A stretch of 64,000 nt of DNA from Bacteroidales bacterium (GTDB taxonomy: Bacteria > Bacteroidota > Bacteroidia > Bacteroidales > UBA932), in NCBI GenBank assembly GCA_017619675.1, contig JAFZRX010000008.1, positions 1 through 64,000 on the forward strand, written 5' to 3'. Below are positions 1 through 9,087 of the stretch, in pieces; position 1 is the first letter of the stretch; each line of letters starts with the position of its first letter. Made by a program: the position numbers and the translations under genes. The notes below the pieces were generated by a model that saw only the letters and a list, made by a program, of their open reading frames with translations, made no database searches and was not told the DNA's origin.

Positions 1-2232
1 GGTGTCCTTGATGAAGTAGTCAACGCCAAGGGTGAGCCTGTTGCCGAAGAAACGGGCGTCCATACCGAAGTCCTTCTGGATGGAGGTCTCCCACTTGAGG
101 TCAGGGTTGGCCACGCCGCTAGGACGGGAACCGTAGGTAAGCACGTTGGAGTCAGGGTCGAACTGGTAGTTTGTACTGTTCTTGTTGATTGAGGTAGCGT
201 ACTTGTAGCCGCTTGCTACTGCGATGTTACCGTTGACTCCCCATGATGCGCGGAACTTGAGGAAGTCAAGTGAGAGAGCATCCTTCACGCCCTCGAACCA
301 AGGCTCGTTGCTGATGGTCCAACCAGCTGATACTGAAGGGAAGTAACCCCAGCGGCTCTTCTTGGAAAGCCTTGAAGAGTCGAATGCATCTGCACGGAAG
401 TTAGCCTGCAGGCTGTAGCGGTTGTCATATGAATAGGTGAGACGTCCGAAGTAGGAGATCTGGGTTGACTCGTTAGGAGTTCCACTTACGCTCTTAACTG
501 CGTTTGCGTGAACATATGTGAAGTAGCGGTAGTTGGGAGCGTAGTTGGTGAGGATCTCAGATCCGGTGAGGGATCCGTTCACACCCATGCTTGCGCTGTA
601 GGTATAGGACATACCGGCCATTGCTCCGATAGCGTGCTTGCCAAGGTTGATGTTGTAGTTGGCGAAGTTCTCCCACTGATAGTAGTAGTTCTGTGAGGAG
701 TTGGCTGAGAGCTCGTAGGTCTCATAGTAAAGCTTTGAGTTCAGGTAGTAAGGATCAACATAGTTGTGGCTGTAGCCCTGGGCGATCCTGTAACCGAAGC
801 GTGAGGTGTAAACCAGACCCTTGAACGGGGTGATGTTTGCATAGAGGGTTCCACGTACGTTGAATCCTTCTGAAAGGTTGTTGTTACGGTCGCGGAATAC
901 CAGAGGGTTACCACCGTCGCCCTCCTCCATCTTGGAGGTTGCGTAGTAGTATCCGTCCTCGTTCTTGTATACCTGCATGCCCCTCTCGATGGCTGACTTC
1001 ATTCCGTTGGGAAGCTGGTCGTAGCTTGTATAGTAAACAGGGGTGAGAGGGTCGATGATGAGGGTTCCGAGCAGGGAGGTACCGTTGGCACCGTTACTGT
1101 ACTCGGAGTGCTCTGATACAGACTGGCTGCTGTAACGCTCGATAGAGGTGTTTGTTCCTACAGTGAACCAAGGCTTGATCTTGTAATCAGCGTTGATCTG
1201 TGCGGTAAGACGCTTGTAGAAGTCCTTGTCGCCACGAACCATACCGTCCTGGTCAACATAGGTAAGGGCTACATAGTAAGATCCCTTGTCGCTTCCGCTC
1301 TGGGCACCTACTGTAACGCGGTGGTTAATACCAAGTCCGTAAACTGCGTCGGCCCAGTTGGTGTCGGTTTTGCCGTCCCACTTGCCGCTAGCGATGAGGT
1401 CTTCCTTGGAAGTAACATAACCGGCCTGGGTCATCCAGTCGATGTACTGCTCGGCGTTCATAACCCTTGCACGGTGGCCGAGGCGGTTGAGGTCGATCTG
1501 ATACTGGAAGAATACGTTTCCGTCCTTTGATTTTGATCCGCTCTTGGTAGTTACGAGGATAACACCGTTACCAGCCTGCGCGCCGTAGATGGCGGCTGAG
1601 GCGGCGTCCTTAAGAACCTCGATGGACTCGATCATGGAAGGATCAAGGTACTGGATGTTGTCTACTTTAAGTCCGTCAACGATGAGGAGAGGTCCAAGTC
1701 CTGCGCTACCGTTGGAAGAAACTCCACGAACGCGGATGTCAGATCCCTTACCAGGAGCACCTGATGCGTTGGTTACCTGGATACCGGCTGCCTTTCCCTG
1801 GAGGGCGGCTGCGGCGTCGGAAGTTGAACGGAATGAGAGGTCTGCTTCCTTTACTGAGGCAACGGATCCGGTGAGGTCGCTCTTACGCTGTACACCATAA
1901 CCGATAACCACTGTCTCCTCAAGGATTTCGTTGTCCTCCTGAAGAGTGATGTTGAAGTTAGTCTGGTTTCCTACAGGAACGGTTACTGTTGTATAACCGA
2001 TGCTGGAAACACTGAGAGTTGCTCCTGCTGGAACAGAAAGGGAGAAGTTACCGTCCAGGTCAGTTACCGTTCCAATTGTGGTGCCCTCTGCGATAACAGA
2101 AGCGCCGATAACGGCAAGACCGTTCTGGTCAACAACTTTTCCCCTGATAGCGCGGTTCTGAGCAGAAGCGCTGGACAGGAGGGTGAAGATGACCATTGCG
2201 GCCAAAGTCACTTTAGCGAAAAATTGTTTCAT
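1..2232 (-). CDS. SusC/RagA-type TonB-linked outer-membrane transporter (3' end off the window)
   Basis: Outer-membrane TonB-linked transporter of the SusC/RagA type; the family imports glycans or other large nutrients together with a SusD-like lipoprotein. The window holds the first 744 codons; the end of the barrel lies beyond the left edge. Translation from ATG at 2232 gives a signal peptide (1-25), a carboxypeptidase-regulatory-like domain (about 28-100), the stretch VVIGYG (108-113), and a plug with IRVRGVSS, LLIVDG and GNGVILVTTK (about 118-232), followed by barrel strands rich in alternating aromatics. Any SusD partner would lie downstream, outside the window, so the substrate cannot be read. 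Codons are strongly biased to C-ending and CAG/AAG forms, which suggests high expression. Confidence 0.95.
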   Translation of the reverse strand, partial: MKQFFAKVTLAAMVIFTLLSSASAQNRAIRGKVVDQNGLAVIGASVIAEGTTIGTVTDLDGNFSLSVPAGATLSVSSIGYTTVTVPVGNQTNFNITLQEDNEILEETVVIGYGVQRKSDLTGSVASVKEADLSFRSTSDAAAALQGKAAGIQVTNASGAPGKGSDIRVRGVSSNGSAGLGPLLIVDGLKVDNIQYLDPSMIESIEVLKDAASAAIYGAQAGNGVILVTTKSGSKSKDGNVFFQYQIDLNRLGHRARVMNAEQYIDWMTQAGYVTSKEDLIASGKWDGKTDTNWADAVYGLGINHRVTVGAQSGSDKGSYYVALTYVDQDGMVRGDKDFYKRLTAQINADYKIKPWFTVGTNTSIERYSSQSVSEHSEYSNGANGTSLLGTLIIDPLTPVYYTSYDQLPNGMKSAIERGMQVYKNEDGYYYATSKMEEGDGGNPLVFRDRNNNLSEGFNVRGTLYANITPFKGLVYTSRFGYRIAQGYSHNYVDPYYLNSKLYYETYELSANSSQNYYYQWENFANYNINLGKHAIGAMAGMSYTYSASMGVNGSLTGSEILTNYAPNYRYFTYVHANAVKSVSGTPNESTQISYFGRLTYSYDNRYSLQANFRADAFDSSRLSKKSRWGYFPSVSAGWTISNEPWFEGVKDALSLDFLKFRASWGVNGNIAVASGYKYATSINKNSTNYQFDPDSNVLTYGSRPSGVANPDLKWETSIQKDFGMDARFFGNRLTLGVDYFIKDT

Positions 2233-2431
2233 AAATTAATTAGATAGAATTGAATAAAAATATAGTAGTGTTATTCGTTGCCATTTGGGCATGTAAAAGT
2301 AGAATTCATTTTTGGTGAATTCTTTTTGTGCTTTATCAAAACGATTTAAAATTTTTGCAAAAAATGGCAAAAACGGCCTTAAAAATGAAAATGATAAGAT
2401 TTCTAAAGCGTTTGACGGAATTTTAAAAGCC
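2233..2431. other. Intergenic gap between the ABC gene and the SusC gene
   Basis: This 199-bp AT-rich gap separates two minus-strand genes. It holds a weak A/T stem (TTTTTGC at 2352-2358 with GCAAAAA at 2367-2373) that may end the ABC transcript, the 2301-2323 inverted repeat, and presumably the SusC promoter. No full TAnnTTTG box was found. I see no coding sequence. Confidence 0.5.
2301..2323. repeat. Inverted repeat upstream of the SusC gene
   Basis: Two perfect 8-bp arms, AGAATTCA (2301-2308) and TGAATTCT (2316-2323), flank a 7-bp spacer. On the minus strand the repeat sits directly upstream of a weak -7-like TACTTTTA (2300-2293), about 70 bp before the SusC start. The position fits an operator, but no regulator is identified. 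Confidence 0.4.
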
Positions 2432-3766
2432 TTAATGGCGCATCAAGACTAGATGGCGAGAAATACAATTTGGAAGTTCAGATTGGTAATGACTTACCAT
2501 TATAAGGGTTTTATGAGGCCTTTGTACAAAAGTGTTAATGATAGTCTGAATTATGTGACATTTGTTAAGATCGAGTCCGTGCATTGGCTCATCCAGTATC
2601 AGGAGTTCCGGGTCCTTGACAAAGGCCCTTGCAAGAAGGCACAGACGCTGTTCTCCGGACGACAACCTGAGGAATGAGCGCTGTGCAAGGTCCTCTATTC
2701 CAAATATTCGCATCCAATAAAGGCTTATTCTGAACTGATCCTCATCTGGATGCATGTACAGACCTACGGTATCAAACAGGCCGCTGGCCACGACTTCCAG
2801 GGCGGTTATGTTCTTCTGATAGGAACGGCACATCTCAGGGCTAACGTAGCCAATATGGCGCTTTATGTCCCATATGCTCTCCCCTGTCCCGCGCTTGTGC
2901 CCGAATATCTCAAAATCGCACGCATACGCCTGAGGGTTGTCCGCGCACACAAGGGACAGCAGGGTGGATTTTCCCGCTCCGTTCTGCCCTGTCAGGGCCC
3001 AGCACTCCCCTTCCCTGACCGTCCAACTCAAATCCTTCAGGATGATGCGGGAATCGTATCGGATGGAAATGTCGTTGAATTTGAGGATGACGTCTCCTTT
3101 TTGGGCGTGATAGAATCCGTTGGATGAATAATCCTTATGCGGCAGGGACAGGATAGCGTCAGCGACGGCGGCGCTGACGGCTGGAAACTCCGTTTCCGGC
3201 CGGAATTCCGCCGCCGGAAGCATCCTGCCGGGCACCATGTCCTTCACAGGAATCACATGCGTGATAAAAGGCGGCAGGACGTCCACGCGGGACATTACAA
3301 GGATTATCATTATCCTTTCCGTTGCGCAGAGTTCTCCCAGCAAAGCGGTAAGATAATCCCTGGAGGAAGCGTCCAGTCCAATATAAGGATTGTCCAGTAT
3401 CAGCACCCGCGGTTTGGAGGAAAGCGCACGCGAAATCTGGAACTTGCGTAATTCCCCGCTCGACATGGTCGCGGTGGGATCGTCTTCGTCTATCTCCGTG
3501 CTGTTCCAGCGCTGCTGATGGTAATAATTGCTCCCCGCTGCGCCATAGGCGTCCTGGAAAGCGATATACCTGATATTGTCGCTTGCCATTGGGGAAGGCG
3601 AAGGTGAAAAGTCATAGCGGATGGGATTCCCCGGCAGGCGCTTTCGGCCAAGGATTATGTTCACCAGGTCAGTCTTGCCCGCGGCATTGTCGCCAACTAT
3701 GGCTATCTGCTGCCCGTCCTGCAGGTCAATGTCCAGGGGTCCCGATATTTTTATTATGCTTTGCAC
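2432..3766 (-). CDS. Twin-domain ABC ATPase, ModF/PhrA-like, no membrane domain
   Basis: A 444-residue soluble protein with two fused ABC nucleotide-binding domains and no transmembrane segment, like the ModF/PhrA family whose transport role is unproven. Domain 1 has Walker A GDNAAGKT (25-32), signature MSSGELRK (101-108) and Walker B VLILDN (121-126), where Asn126 stands at the usual catalytic Glu. Domain 2 has Walker A GQNGAGKST (about 255-263), signature LSSGEQR (368-374) and intact LLILDEP (388-394). The start is GTG; an in-frame ATG giving a longer protein was not seen. Divergent from gtrA. One competent and one degenerate site is a known theme in twin ABC proteins. Confidence 0.85.
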   Translation of the reverse strand: MQSIIKISGPLDIDLQDGQQIAIVGDNAAGKTDLVNIILGRKRLPGNPIRYDFSPSPSPMASDNIRYIAFQDAYGAAGSNYYHQQRWNSTEIDEDDPTATMSSGELRKFQISRALSSKPRVLILDNPYIGLDASSRDYLTALLGELCATERIMIILVMSRVDVLPPFITHVIPVKDMVPGRMLPAAEFRPETEFPAVSAAVADAILSLPHKDYSSNGFYHAQKGDVILKFNDISIRYDSRIILKDLSWTVREGECWALTGQNGAGKSTLLSLVCADNPQAYACDFEIFGHKRGTGESIWDIKRHIGYVSPEMCRSYQKNITALEVVASGLFDTVGLYMHPDEDQFRISLYWMRIFGIEDLAQRSFLRLSSGEQRLCLLARAFVKDPELLILDEPMHGLDLNKCHIIQTIINTFVQRPHKTLIMVSHYQSELPNCISRHLVLMRH

Positions 3767-3813
3767 CTTTTTTTTATTAAAATTGCACTTTGTTAAAACC
3801 CGAACCTTACCCT

Positions 3814-4251
3814 ATGGGATTCTTGGATACTCTCAAGAGACTTGCAAAACATACTGCCGCCAGTCTGGTGGGCACCGCCACTGATACATTGGTGCTGTGG
3901 TTCTGCGCCCATTTCATATTCAAGAGCTACGTGGGTCAGTATATCATCTCCCCTATGATATCGTTCGAGTGCGCCACGCTGGTCAATTATTTCTCTTCCA
4001 GCCGCCTGGTGTGGCGTGACAGGACCAAGGGCAACCCCCTGAAATCCCGACTGAAGCATCTTCTTGGTTTCAACGCCTCCTACGCGGGTGTTTTCCTGAT
4101 CAAACTGGGCCTGCTGCTTGTCCTGGAACGCCTGAGCGGCTGGCACGTGGTATGGTGCAACCTCATCGCGGTCACAATATGCGGTTTCATCAATTTCTTC
4201 ATGAACGAGAAGGTGATATTCCGCAAGAAAGACCCGCCCGCTACAGTTTAA
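3814..4251 (+). CDS. GtrA-family small membrane protein
   Basis: A 145-residue integral membrane protein of the GtrA family, thought to help flip or handle polyprenyl-linked sugars for cell-surface polysaccharides. Four hydrophobic segments are visible, and the last two motifs, NYFSSSRLVW near the middle and CGFINFFMNEKVIF at the C-terminus, are typical. ATG at 3814 is chosen over an upstream in-frame TTG at 3790, because it places the protein start just before the first amphipathic stretch. The 3' end overlaps the convergent hexuronate transporter by 11 bp. No glycosyltransferase lies next to it, so its partner is unknown. Confidence 0.85.
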   Translation: MGFLDTLKRLAKHTAASLVGTATDTLVLWFCAHFIFKSYVGQYIISPMISFECATLVNYFSSSRLVWRDRTKGNPLKSRLKHLLGFNASYAGVFLIKLGLLLVLERLSGWHVVWCNLIAVTICGFINFFMNEKVIFRKKDPPATV

Positions 4252-5698
4252 CCGGCTTGTACTTAGGTACCAGGGTTTTCATTATAATCCACGCCACCAG
4301 ATAGGCGATTCCGCAGAAACAGAACATTACAAAGTAACCGCCCTGCTTTCCTTCAAATCCAAGGAAGTTGAAAGCCGCACCCATTGCCTCCGTCTTGGTG
4401 AAAAGGGCTCCCGCCACCTTCTGCACGATTGCCGATCCTATACCTCCGGCCATTCCGCCAATTCCCGTAATCGTTGCCACGGCACTCTTGGGGAACATGT
4501 CTCCAATGGTGGAGAAGAGGTTTGCGCTCCAGGCCTGATGGCCCGCTCCGGCCAGGCCGATGAAGACGGCCGGCCACCACGCTGACTGCACGCCCATGGG
4601 CTGTGCAAAAAGCGCGAACAGCGGGAAGAAGGCGAATATGAGCATTGACAGCATCCTTCCGCTGTACGGATGCATTCCCTTGCGGTCAACGAAGAGCCTC
4701 GGAAGGTATCCTCCAAATATCGAAAGCACCGTGACGATGGCGTAAAGCACAATTATCAGCGCCATTCCCATACCTGACGATGACTTGTACCCGAACTGGT
4801 CCGAGAAATACGCCGGGGCCCAGAACAGGAAAAACCACCATACTCCGTCCGTGAGGGCCTTGCCTGTGATGAAGGACCAGGTCTGCTTGAAGGTGAAGCA
4901 TTTCCACAGGGAAACCTGCTTCTCCTTTGCGGCGGCCTCCGCCTGCGCCTTGGCCTCGGCGGCTTCCTCCGCATCGTCCTGATGAATGTATTCCAGCTCG
5001 GCGGCATTCACGTGCCTGCTCTTCTCCGGCTTCTCGTAGCTGAACAGCCACAGCCCCATCCACAGGAATCCCAGTCCTCCAATTATGATGAACGCCATCT
5101 CCCAGCCGAACTTGAGCGCCAGTGGCGGAATTGCGGCGGGAGCGACAAGCGCGCCCACTGAAGCGCCGGCGTTGAATATTGACGTGGCGAAGGCTCGGTC
5201 CTTCTTGGGGAAATACTCCGCCGTAGTCTTGATTGCGGCGGGGAAATTTCCCGCCTCACCAAGGGCCAGGAGGCATCGGGCCGCAAGGAAAAGCCAGACG
5301 CTGGTGGATGCTATGGCAAGCGCGGCCGCTGAGCCCGTCTGTACGGAGCGAAGCGCCTCTATGCTGTCATAGCCCTGGATGCTCATCGTAATCCTTCCGC
5401 AGAATGCGTGGAGGCAGGCCGCGGCGGACCATATTCCAATGGCCCACAGATAGCCTTTCTTTGTTCCCATCCAGTCTACGAACTTTCCGGCGAACAGCAT
5501 GCATATCGCATACGCTATGGAGAATATTGAGGTTATGGTACCGTAATCATTGTCGTTCCAGTGGAACTGCGGGGCAATGAAGTCTTTCCAGGTAAGGGAA
5601 AGGACCTGGCGGTCCAGATAATTGACAGTTGTGGCGATAAACAACAGCGCTATTATCCACCAGCGCCAGTTGGTCATCCTATTCTTCTGTTCAGGCAT
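4241..5698 (-). CDS. MFS hexuronate transporter (ExuT-like, ACS family)
   Basis: Inner-membrane major facilitator of the anion:cation symporter family, 485 residues, about 12 membrane segments. The N-terminus (RWWIIALLFIATTVNYLDRQ, then LTWKDFIAPQFHW) closely resembles the glucuronate/galacturonate carrier ExuT. A charged Ala/Glu/Lys-rich loop around residues 235-265 divides the two six-helix halves. It is the last gene of an apparent operon (GH115, EEP protein, transporter; gaps 33 and 10 bp), so the likely cargo is the (methyl)glucuronic acid released by the GH115 enzyme. The assignment to hexuronate comes from family resemblance plus context. Confidence 0.88.
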   Translation of the reverse strand: MPEQKNRMTNWRWWIIALLFIATTVNYLDRQVLSLTWKDFIAPQFHWNDNDYGTITSIFSIAYAICMLFAGKFVDWMGTKKGYLWAIGIWSAAACLHAFCGRITMSIQGYDSIEALRSVQTGSAAALAIASTSVWLFLAARCLLALGEAGNFPAAIKTTAEYFPKKDRAFATSIFNAGASVGALVAPAAIPPLALKFGWEMAFIIIGGLGFLWMGLWLFSYEKPEKSRHVNAAELEYIHQDDAEEAAEAKAQAEAAAKEKQVSLWKCFTFKQTWSFITGKALTDGVWWFFLFWAPAYFSDQFGYKSSSGMGMALIIVLYAIVTVLSIFGGYLPRLFVDRKGMHPYSGRMLSMLIFAFFPLFALFAQPMGVQSAWWPAVFIGLAGAGHQAWSANLFSTIGDMFPKSAVATITGIGGMAGGIGSAIVQKVAGALFTKTEAMGAAFNFLGFEGKQGGYFVMFCFCGIAYLVAWIIMKTLVPKYKPVKL

Positions 5699-5708
5699 AA
5701 ATAAAGGT

Positions 5709-6536
5709 TTAGAGTATCAGTGTCGCAATTATGGGATTGTGGTCGGACACATAGGCCCTGTCCGCATAACGCTCGGTAATGGTCTTGAATTCCGTGCAGG
5801 AACTGAATCCCTTGATGAATATATGGTCTATTTTCTGGGAAACCTTGCCGTAATTGTGGTAAGTACGCACGTCGTCCGTCTGGAACGCCGCTGCGCGCGC
5901 GTTCTGGAAGGACTCCTTCACCGGCGCCAGGATCACGTTGTCGTCTTCCATGTTGAAACCACCCGTCAGGACTACTGGCAGGTTTGAGGTATTGAGTTCC
6001 TGGATCTTCCGGAGTATCAGTTCCATGGCCTTACCGCGGAATTCCGCTCCCTCAACGTCAATGTGGGTGTTCACCACAAAGAAACTGCTGCCGGAACCCT
6101 TCTCCTTGAGCACAGCCCAAACAGCGGTGCATGCGTGGTCCGCATCCCATCCTGCCGACGGCTTGTCCGGAGAGTCGGAGAGCCAGAACGTGCCGCTCTT
6201 GCCCACGGACATCTTCTTGGTGTTGTACATTATACATGTGTACTCGCCCTGCTTCTTGCCGTCATCACGGCCCGCTCCCACCCACTTGTACTGGGAGAAA
6301 TTGTCCTTGAAGAAATTCAGCTGGTCCAGGGAGGGTTCCTGCATGCCAACCACGTCAGGCTTTACGTCGTCCAGCATGAATGCCACGGGAGCGTAGCGGA
6401 AATCCCAGGAATTGGTGCCGTCGTTATTCTCGTCCCCACGTATATTGAAGGACATTACGGTAACGCTTGCCGGTTCCTTCGCTAAAGAGGAAAAACAGAA
6501 CAGGGCTGCCAGGAAGGCCAAAAAAACTCTTTTCAT
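5709..6536 (-). CDS. Exported endonuclease/exonuclease/phosphatase-fold protein with altered GDFN motif
   Basis: A 275-residue EEP-superfamily protein (DNase I / sphingomyelinase / phosphatase fold) with a Sec signal peptide (1-19). Expected motifs are present: SFNIR near the N-terminus, GMQEP (metal-binding Glu), NTHID, and SDHNP at the C-terminus. The motif normally GDFN reads GGFN in LTGGFNMED, so the conserved Asp is Gly. It lies between GH115 and the hexuronate transporter in one operon, which suggests a periplasmic role in the same pathway, but the substrate is unknown. It could be a variant with reduced or changed activity. Confidence 0.85.
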   Translation of the reverse strand: MKRVFLAFLAALFCFSSLAKEPASVTVMSFNIRGDENNDGTNSWDFRYAPVAFMLDDVKPDVVGMQEPSLDQLNFFKDNFSQYKWVGAGRDDGKKQGEYTCIMYNTKKMSVGKSGTFWLSDSPDKPSAGWDADHACTAVWAVLKEKGSGSSFFVVNTHIDVEGAEFRGKAMELILRKIQELNTSNLPVVLTGGFNMEDDNVILAPVKESFQNARAAAFQTDDVRTYHNYGKVSQKIDHIFIKGFSSCTEFKTITERYADRAYVSDHNPIIATLIL

Positions 6537-6569
6537 ACAACAAAGTTATAAATAATCCCGGATTGGGTG

Positions 6570-9008
6570 TCAATGGATGAACCCCGGGCCTATATAGGAA
6601 GGAAGCAGTCCTCCCCAGTCAACTACAATGCGCTGTACTATCTGGCCGGGATCCACTTCCTTCAGGCACAAAGTGTGCCCGGACGCTCCCCTCTCTATGG
6701 GGAATGTCAGCACAGCCTCGAAACCGTTCTGGAGAACCTGGTCCTTCCAGTTCTCCCCGTATTCCACGAACTTGTTCTCCACCACGGTCTCCCCTTTTCC
6801 GTCAAGGCTCACTGAGAAGCGGTTGCTTATGCCTTCGTACAATGGCCAGAACGGAACGGTCCAGACATGTACTGTTACTTCATCCGCGTCAATTGCCGGC
6901 AACTGAAACTTCAAGTCATTGATTATCACTGACTTCCAATCATATCCTATTCCGTCTATAACTTCTCCTCCAGCCTTTGTCAGGTCAACCACCATACACT
7001 TGTCCAGGGTGAATTTCTGAGGCGTCAAGTCTATTTCTTCCGCCCCTGCTTCCGGAACCATGGTAACCTGCGGCATCTCAAGATATTTGGCGTTGACTCC
7101 CGGAGCCAGGTGCATCATCTCGTTCCACTTGCCACCCAACTGGGTGTTGTAGATGGCACTGAGAGCCTCGATGCTGTCATACGCGGCCAGGGACTGGATG
7201 CCCGCCCAGTTGGCGCGGGCAATCCTCCCTGCCGCGGCCTCGGCGTGGTTCAGCTGCGCCATCAACATCTTACGGTTCATCTGGTAGGCTCCCTTCGCCT
7301 GGTATCCCAGGAATTCGAAGAACGACGGGCGGTATTCCTCAGGAAGGCGCTTCAGCAGTTTGTCCGCCTTGTCGGAAATTGCCTTGTAGTCCGCCAGTCG
7401 CTGCTGGGCCTCCGCATAGTTCTCGAACGAATACTCCGTATCCATGATGTTGGCCAGCCAGGGACGGTCCCATTCCCTCTCCCAGCCCATGAATTCCGGC
7501 TTGCGGCTCCAGGCCAGGCGATAGTATTCGTCCAGCAGGTCCTGGAAGTCCTTACGGTACTTTTCGCCATAAATGCTTGCCAAAAAACCGCTCTGATGAC
7601 GGTTAATGCTATGAATATCGTATGCATCGATATCCCGGGCCAGATCAAAGAAAGTCTTTATTGACAGTTCCCCTGGCTTTATGTCTCCAACGTTCAGCAG
7701 CCAGTACTGGTCAGCCCCGTTGTCATAGGCCTTTTTAAGTTCCTCATACATCAGCACAGGCGGCGTGGTGGATATCCAAAGATAGTCGTGCGGAGCACCC
7801 AGATATGAAATGTGATAGTAGACGCCCGCGCCTCCGGAACGCTGCTGCTCCTCCGGATTGCTCACGCGCTTCATGTAACCGTAATTGTCGTCCGGCCATA
7901 CAATAATCACATCGTCAGGCACTTCCAGACCGTATTCATAAACGTTCAGTGTCTCCTTGTACGGAACGAAAATCTGCGGAATCTCATTCGCCGGCTTGCC
8001 TATATGCCTCTCAAGTATCTCCCTTTGGTCTGCGATCACATCTGTAAGAATCGCCACCTGCTCTTCCGGCGGATAGTGGCCTGTCAGTCCGGAATCGTGT
8101 ACACCGCGCATGGCTATGGTGTACAGATTCTCATACATACAAGCCTCCGCCACGCGGTCGTCCAGTTTCTTCCAGATCACGTCCTTGTTGGTTCGGTAGT
8201 TCCATTCCCCGTCGCGGGCGCTGTTCCATTCGCTCGGCGCCGCGTTGTTGAACAGCAGCGGCTCGCAGTGCGACGTGGTGATGATTATGCCGTACGCATC
8301 GGCCACAGCCTTGCTCTCCGGATGGGAGTAGAACGCCCCCGTGCAGTCGTGCATTGCGGGAGCCATCATGTTTCCGCCCAGGCGGAGGATAAGCTCGCAT
8401 ACCTTGGCATAAGTTTTCGGGCCGATGTCGCCCAACTCCTTCTCATAGTTGAGCCCCGACCAGGTGCGGAGGCCCCAGTCCTCGTCATTGATGAACACTC
8501 CCCTGTACTTGATGGAAGGGCGTTTCGAGACGATGCGCTCCCCTCTCACAGCGGCCTTGGCGTTGTGCTTCACTGGCACGTCCGTCCACCAGGAATAAGG
8601 GCTCACCCCTATCTCCTCCGACAGGTGGAACACACCGTACGCCGTTCCCCTGCGGTCGCATCCCGCAATTACCAGCGTATTGGCGTCGATCTGCTGGAAT
8701 ACATACTGCTCCCAGCCGCCTTCTATTGCCGATACGTCCAGCAATCCCTCGGAAACCAGGTTGTCAATGAGCGGGCTCCTGCCCACGGTGCCCACCAGGA
8801 TCCTGCGCTCCGCGCTTGCGGGAGGCGTCTGGCCGGTCACGGCCTTGATGTCGTCACGAAGCAGGTCAGCAACCAGTTTTACGGTAGGGAAATCCGAGGG
8901 ATCGACTTCAACGGATGCCCCTGCAACCTTGAACTTGTTGCCTTGGGAACAGGAAAACATCAGGAGCAGCGCAGCTGCTGAAAGGAGATATCTGAAGAGG
9001 TTTTTCAT
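6570..9008 (-). CDS. GH115 alpha-glucuronidase lipoprotein
   Basis: An 812-residue glycoside hydrolase of family 115, whose members remove (4-O-methyl-)glucuronic acid from xylan side chains and related glycans. A lipobox ends at Cys20 (LLLMFSC), so it is probably a lipoprotein facing the periplasm or cell surface. The family core is recognisable in DEDWGLRTWSGLNYEKELG, LRLGGNMMAPAMHDC, YKETLNVYEYGLEVPDDV and IVWPDDNYGYMKR. The C-terminal about 150 residues look like the usual beta-rich domain. It is the first gene of the operon with the EEP protein and the hexuronate transporter, and divergent from the ThiL-like gene. The pathway reading is inferred from family and context. Confidence 0.93.
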   Translation of the reverse strand: MKNLFRYLLSAAALLLMFSCSQGNKFKVAGASVEVDPSDFPTVKLVADLLRDDIKAVTGQTPPASAERRILVGTVGRSPLIDNLVSEGLLDVSAIEGGWEQYVFQQIDANTLVIAGCDRRGTAYGVFHLSEEIGVSPYSWWTDVPVKHNAKAAVRGERIVSKRPSIKYRGVFINDEDWGLRTWSGLNYEKELGDIGPKTYAKVCELILRLGGNMMAPAMHDCTGAFYSHPESKAVADAYGIIITTSHCEPLLFNNAAPSEWNSARDGEWNYRTNKDVIWKKLDDRVAEACMYENLYTIAMRGVHDSGLTGHYPPEEQVAILTDVIADQREILERHIGKPANEIPQIFVPYKETLNVYEYGLEVPDDVIIVWPDDNYGYMKRVSNPEEQQRSGGAGVYYHISYLGAPHDYLWISTTPPVLMYEELKKAYDNGADQYWLLNVGDIKPGELSIKTFFDLARDIDAYDIHSINRHQSGFLASIYGEKYRKDFQDLLDEYYRLAWSRKPEFMGWEREWDRPWLANIMDTEYSFENYAEAQQRLADYKAISDKADKLLKRLPEEYRPSFFEFLGYQAKGAYQMNRKMLMAQLNHAEAAAGRIARANWAGIQSLAAYDSIEALSAIYNTQLGGKWNEMMHLAPGVNAKYLEMPQVTMVPEAGAEEIDLTPQKFTLDKCMVVDLTKAGGEVIDGIGYDWKSVIINDLKFQLPAIDADEVTVHVWTVPFWPLYEGISNRFSVSLDGKGETVVENKFVEYGENWKDQVLQNGFEAVLTFPIERGASGHTLCLKEVDPGQIVQRIVVDWGGLLPSYIGPGFIH

Positions 9009-9055
9009 AATACGATTATTGATTCAGTCCTTAAAGTTACATATAAATTTATTCT

Positions 9056-9063
9056 TAATTTTG
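9056..9063 (+). promoter_or_regulatory. -7 box of the ThiL-like gene
   Basis: TAATTTTG matches the Bacteroidota -7 consensus TAnnTTTG and ends 24 nt before the ATG at 9088. No clear -33 TTTG is seen. Confidence 0.5.
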
Positions 9064-9087
9064 TAATCGGAAATCAATTTATACCCA

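Noticed and set aside
7812-8981. 389-codon open frame antisense to the GH115 gene
   Set aside because: The GH115 frame is complete and motif-rich; the antisense product resembles no known protein.
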